Part shown: positions 38,823 to 64,000 of the stretch, piece by piece
How the letters are laid out: each line of letters begins with the position of its first letter
Numbering within the stretch: the first letter of the stretch is position 1
Origin: Amorphochlora amoebiformis
Taxonomy: Eukaryota > Cercozoa > Chlorarachniophyceae
Reading direction: 5' to 3'
Assembly (NCBI GenBank): GCA_054601695.1
Contig: BAAHQB010000023.1
Location: 992,001 to 1,056,000, forward strand
DNA: 64,000 nt
The notes under the pieces: model-generated
Database searches by the model: none
What the model saw: only the letters and a program-made list of their open reading frames with translations
Told to the model about the DNA's origin: nothing
Position numbers and translations under genes: made by a program

Positions 38823-39774
38823 TTGGGGGGGGGAGGGTGTGTCGGGGGAAAGGGAAGGGAGGTCAGATATCAGTGGTCGTGACTCTGGAATGTGTCACTC
38901 AAAATGGAGGGAAATGTGCCGAGGAATTAAGAATAAATTTAATTTTGCTCCTAACATTTCATTCTGTGAAGAGGATACACATGTTATAGCCGTGTGAAGA
39001 GGATTTGCTTTACATGTGCATGCATGAAATTCGGATACGTTTACCTTTAGATGTAAAATGTTTTTGTATGTATACATGCGATGTCTTTCACATCTATGCA
39101 TACGAGACTCCCTCCAAAGGGAGGTGATACTTTGCGTCTGCGCATTTTACGCGAATATCTCGCTGTGTGATGATCTGTTTTTCGATTTTTCCGGCAGGAT
39201 AGAGATGGGGCAAATAGATTTTACATCTAAAGGTAAACGGCTTATCTGAGATTTAAGCATGGAGATAAAAAGCAAATCCTCGCTCCGAACCTCCGAAGCC
39301 ATCTTCACGGCTAGCAGTGTAAGCTGTTTTTGCTCTCACGGCTCGCAAACCTCAATTGTACATTCACGGCCCGCTTATATTCACTGGTGTAACATACAAT
39401 CTTTCACGGTCTAACCCATTTGAAAGCTAAAACGGCCGGTATACATTCATGCATGTCGTAGAACCCTGTGAATTAAAAATTCCCGTATGCCTATGACGGG
39501 TCATGTACTCCCACTGTGCCTTCTTGCGATGCATGTACACCGTGTATGTGTGATTTCCAGGCTGGTAAACCGCATGTACATTGGACGCATACACTAAAAT
39601 TTTGTGATTTCCAGGGTGGTAAACCGCCATGTACATTGGACGCATACACTAGAATTTTGTTTTTTGGCTCGTGGACTTGAGTAGAATATAATTATGTACA
39701 TGTATGTTTGAACATACAAGTTTTTATCATTATTATTATTATTATACATATTTTTATATATATATATATATATT

Positions 39775-39827
<53 letters not shown>

Positions 39828-39950
39828 ATGTATATATAATTTGCATAAAAATTACCAATGCCCTCTAATCTACCCTCTAATCTACCATTCTTTAACCTCT
39901 AATAGCACCTCTATTACTCTCAGTCTTTAATGCTAGTTCTCTACTACTAG
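38823..39950. other. Divergent intergenic region with a 54-bp duplication
   Basis: Between the phosphatase start (minus) and the first recognised dienelactone hydrolase exon (plus). Unique sequence dominates. A direct duplication at 39548-39659 repeats TGTGATTTCCAGGCTGGTAA and CATTGGACGCATACACTA. Short ORFs (for example 39058-39249) show no family motif. Promoters and the missing first hydrolase exon should lie here or in the (TA)n at 39752-39825. Confidence 0.45.
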
Positions 39951-49027
<9,077 letters not shown>

Positions 49028-49067
49028 ATAGATCTATACGTACCTGTAGTTATAATATATATATATA

Positions 49068-49126
<59 letters not shown>

Positions 49127-49129
49127 GCG

Positions 49130-49550
49130 GCACTGAACTAGCTGAACTTAGTAATCATCAAGACCAGGTCTTAGTTTTTTATAGTATTAAGTTACTATTA
49201 ACGCTCGGATAGTTTTTATAGTATTAAGTTACTATTAATTAACGCTCGGATGCGCACTGTCTGTCAGCAGTCAATTTAAATCCAGTTTATACACCTATCA
49301 TCTGGATCATCTCAATCAAATCATTCTAGACTGTCCAATCAAATCATTCTACTAGTTCTAGTCAGACCGCATAGAATTTTTTATGACTGATATAATGCGA
49401 ATCAGTTCTCCTACTAATATAGATTATCTAGACCACAGTGCTCTCTAGACTCCAGAGACTCTACTCACTCTAGGTGCCATTAGTAATGGCCCATTACTAG
49501 TCGAGGATTCTAGGATTATCTGGAACATTCGGAATTGAAGCATGTTACCA
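49130..49550. other. CTAG-rich 3' segment after the hydrolase gene
   Basis: About nine CTAG words in 420 bp, plus a short direct duplication of TTTTTATAGTATTAAGTTAC at 49176-49228. No coding island. Confidence 0.6.
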
Positions 49551-49556
49551 CGGTTA

Positions 49557-49628
<72 letters not shown>

Positions 49629-49639
49629 CAATATATATG

Positions 49640-49674
<35 letters not shown>

Positions 49675-49675
49675 T

Positions 49676-49719
<44 letters not shown>

Positions 49720-49747
49720 AAAAATTTATATATATATATATAATAAA

Positions 49748-49792
<45 letters not shown>

Positions 49793-50348
49793 CACCGCGC
49801 ACAAGCGGAAGACCCCAAATTTGGCCCATGGACTAGATGGACTACCGACCTCAGTGCTAATCGAGTGACAATTTCAAAATCTTGAGTACAGATCACGATT
49901 CACGATTATTAGGCCTCGGATTCAACATTTCTACATCAGGCAGGTGGGGTTTGGTTCGGTTCTACATCCAGACATCAGGCATGCGTCATCATCCGATTTA
50001 TTTTACTCCCTAAAGATGAAAGCCGGCCGATCCGCCTGGCGCCATGACACACTCCTTGAGTGGCCTTTTCTTGGTAAAATCACCTTTTTTTATTGCCATT
50101 CTCCGAAAAAAGAAATATGAAATTATAATCTCGGCTCGGGTGCGACACTGCACTTGGAGTCTTGGACCGGAAAATGGCGAGCGAAAACGGCAAGCACTAC
50201 CCCCTTACAACCCCCCCCCTCCGGAACTATCCTCTAATATGATGTCCCTTCCCCCCATCTGAGTCGATTTCTGGCGCCGAAAAATACAAAAATGACCCAA
50301 AAAAAAGCGTATTTGAGCGATGTGAGATTTTTGTCAGGAGGTCTTGAG
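49551..50348. other. Intergenic: (TA)n then GC-richer sequence
   Basis: (TA)n at 49563-49790 is followed by unique sequence at 49790-50348. This holds short ORFs (for example from 50044 and a MASENGKHYP start at 50164), but none joins to a downstream exon. It probably contains the promoter and 5' UTR of the cysteine-rich gene. Confidence 0.45.
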
Positions 50349-54485
<4,137 letters not shown>

Positions 54486-54489
54486 GCGA

Positions 54490-54930
54490 CCAGCTACAGC
54501 GAAATTTATTGAACTAAATATCAAATCTCAAGATCTAGAATCAGATAGTTTTTACAATTAGTAGTTACGTTTAGTCGTCATTTTCTAGATTTTGCTTATC
54601 GTATCAGTTCTAGCAGTTGTATCTCTAGTATCATATACAAACTAGACAAAGTGAGGCTAATACTACTAGACTAAGTATTACTAGTAATAGGCCAAACATA
54701 GCTGTACATAGAGTCGTAAAAAATAATATTAAGTAGATTCAGAGATTTATGATTTCTAGATGGTGATATCTACTGTATCTGTGTATAACACACTAGATCC
54801 TAGAGATCGATTAGATACACATGTCACTTCACTTGTTATTATACTACTATCCTAGCTATCTGAACTACTAGAAGCTGGATATTCTAGATATTAAAGAAGT
54901 TTCGCAAGAATGATTTTAAAACCAAATTTG
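54490..54930. other. CTAG-rich convergent intergenic segment
   Basis: About 13 CTAG words in 440 bp, directly after the cysteine-rich gene stop and before the 3' end of the SPRY gene. Confidence 0.65.
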
Positions 54931-55782
54931 GGACAGTGCGCTACAATTATACCATGATGAACTGCAGCGAAATCTAGGGAAATACACGTAAAATCCGCCT
55001 GTGCATCTGTCTAGTCTGTACAAGCACAAGCCATCTTCTAGGTCTTGAGTAAGCCTCAGCTTAAATTCTGGTCCCAAAGTTTTTTCGGCTTTGCACTCCT
55101 TTGACTCTCTCTCTCGTTCGCTTCTGAAAACTTCCGAGGGAACCAATCTTATGTTGAGGCGCCAAAAAAAAAAATAAAAATCTTACGTACAATATATAAG
55201 GGCACACGGGATACGTGTGTACATCTAGAACCTGTAATTTACCCAGAAGGGAATGGGAGAAACGATAATGGAGTGAAAAACAATCCATATGAAAAAAAAA
55301 AAAAAGGGAATTCTGAAATTCGTTTTCAACTGTGATATTAAATACTTGAATCATCGTGAATACAAATAAATGCTGGCGGGCTTGATCGGGGCTGTGTTTG
55401 GGGAGGGGATGAAAATGTGTACACAAGCTTGGTACATGTAGATGTGTTTTTTTTAATGTTACATATGTATATTTTTCTGTATGTTTTTTACTTTACATAT
55501 GCTTATTTTTCCTGCATTGAACAACAAAATTAAGGAAGTTAGGGACCTCTCATTCCCGCTTTTTTATTGACCAGCAATCTTTTCCCGCACTCCCTGGGAT
55601 TTCAGAACTGAACTTCCCACGCCCTCTACCCCTCCTCATAAAACCAAAGTTCAGACTGAAAAGAACAAGTTACACACACACATATATATATATGTGTATA
55701 TGTATATGTATGTATACCCGATATATCCATAATACATACGACATATCCATAATACATACATACAAACACACACAGATACATA

Positions 55783-55827
<45 letters not shown>

Positions 55828-55909
55828 AATATTATATATATATATATATGTGTGCTGATAGCGATTAACTTTTTTTTTTTCCTTCTTCGTTTTGATCTCC
55901 AATCTCAGA
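54931..55909. other. Intergenic, unique plus AT-rich sequence
   Basis: ORFs on the minus strand at 54916-55146 and 55061-55426 are open but show no family motif and no splice continuity with the SPRY gene. They may be 3' UTR or chance. Not called as genes. Confidence 0.4.
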
Positions 55910-63227
<7,318 letters not shown>

Positions 63228-63425
63228 CTAGGGTTAGGATTAGAATTGTTAGGGTTAGGGTTGGATTTAGGATGAAAGTTAGGGTTAAGAGGTAAGTTCG
63301 GGATAGGATCAGGGTTAGGGATTAGCATTTGGTGGGGTGGGTATAGGATAGGGTGTAGCTCTTAGGTAGCTTGGGATTAGGGTAGGGTTAGGGTTAGGGT
63401 TAGGGTTAGGGTTAGGGTTGAGGTT
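63228..63425. repeat. Degenerate telomere-type repeat next to a 3' splice site
   Basis: TTAGGG-sense on the plus strand, so CCCTAA-sense in the SPRY gene, with the best run at 63380-63418. It ends directly at the acceptor AACCCTAG|GAGG. Confidence 0.8.
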
Positions 63426-63480
63426 AAGGTTACCGGTTTGTTGATTTTTTTGGATCTCTTTGAGAATCTGTGACAAGTAT

Positions 63481-63530
<50 letters not shown>

Positions 63531-63562
63531 ATATAATTGTATCTATACACCTGCACACGAAC

Positions 63563-63679
63563 ATGAATATACACTCCCCAAAACCGAAATCACCCAAAAT
63601 AATGCGGGAAAAAGCTGCGTACCTACGAAAGATGTCCAGGGGATGTCTCCTTGACCCGTCACGCACGCGAGGACAGGAG
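63563..63679 (+). CDS. Probable first exon of an unidentified gene
   Basis: A 39-codon ORF starts with ATG in a good context (ACGAACATGAAT) and ends at a donor GGACAGGAG|GTAGAC, phase 0. It begins [12 protein letters not shown] and contains [13 protein letters not shown], basic and helical. No second exon was recognised before the window ends. The opposite strand is also open (minus frame with [16 protein letters not shown]), so an upstream exon of the SPRY gene is the alternative. Confidence 0.45.
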
Positions 63680-63697
63680 GTAGACCTGATAATATAC

Positions 63698-63741
<44 letters not shown>

Positions 63742-63779
63742 CTTACACACACATATATATATATATATGTATAGGTATG

Positions 63780-63828
<49 letters not shown>

Positions 63829-64000
63829 GTACAAAAATACATGCAATATATAAAATACGCATTAAGATAAACTATGCAATCATGATGCAAGGAATGTTGT
63901 AAGGACTATAATTCTTAATCGACAAGCACGTTCAATATCATATGCACCAATGTATAAGTACACAATGTGCACAAGTATATACACATATACACATATACAA
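63680..64000. other. AT-rich sequence to window end
   Basis: (TA)n at 63697-63735 and 63785-63825, then unique AT-rich sequence. No gene seen. Confidence 0.5.

Overview
This window looks like nuclear DNA of a microbial eukaryote, most likely an alga or other protist. The evidence is GT-AG introns with very small exons (18 to about 120 nt, a few longer), eukaryote-only families (SGF29, an Aurora-like kinase fold, SPRY) and TTAGGG-type repeats. I cannot name the lineage. More than half of the sequence is (TA)n or related microsatellite. Nearly all apparent ORFs rich in Tyr/Ile, Ser/Leu or Arg/Glu are translations of these repeats. Real coding sequence occurs as small GC-richer islands, almost every one an exon, separated by repeat-filled introns. 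All gene models were built by hand from splice sites, phase continuity and family resemblance.

Layout, left to right. (1) PAN/apple-like single-pass membrane protein, minus, 817-2651. (2) Alpha-carbonic-anhydrase-like membrane protein lacking two of three zinc ligands, plus, 2854-5367. (3) Aurora-like pseudokinase with 18 exons, minus, 6152-10969. (4) Unrecognised 240-residue protein, plus, 11841-13742. (5) SGF29-like tandem-tudor protein of the SAGA complex, 12 exons, plus, 16446-24598. (6) Secreted histidine acid phosphatase spread over 13 kb, minus, 25512-38822. (7) Dienelactone-hydrolase-family protein, 13 exons, plus, 39951-49027. (8) Small cysteine-rich protein, plus, 50349-54485. (9) SPRY-domain protein, minus, 55910-63227. 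(10) First exon of another gene, plus, 63563-63679. Several neighbours are divergent pairs: 1/2, 3/4, 6/7 and 9/10. I see no operon-like functional cluster.

Three genome-level patterns stand out. First, several introns are built from telomere-type repeats. The cleanest (40930-41205) is nearly pure, several 5' splice sites run directly into AACCCTAACCC, and three such introns share a non-telomeric core of about 45 nt. Second, many exons are accompanied by truncated copies inside the neighbouring introns, with a consistent geometry: copies to the left of an exon keep its left edge, and copies to the right keep its right edge. Third, four gene 3' flanks carry a strong excess of the tetranucleotide CTAG.

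I found no rRNA, tRNA, CRISPR, recognisable transposon or viral gene. Intervals not listed are introns made of (TA)n and related repeats.
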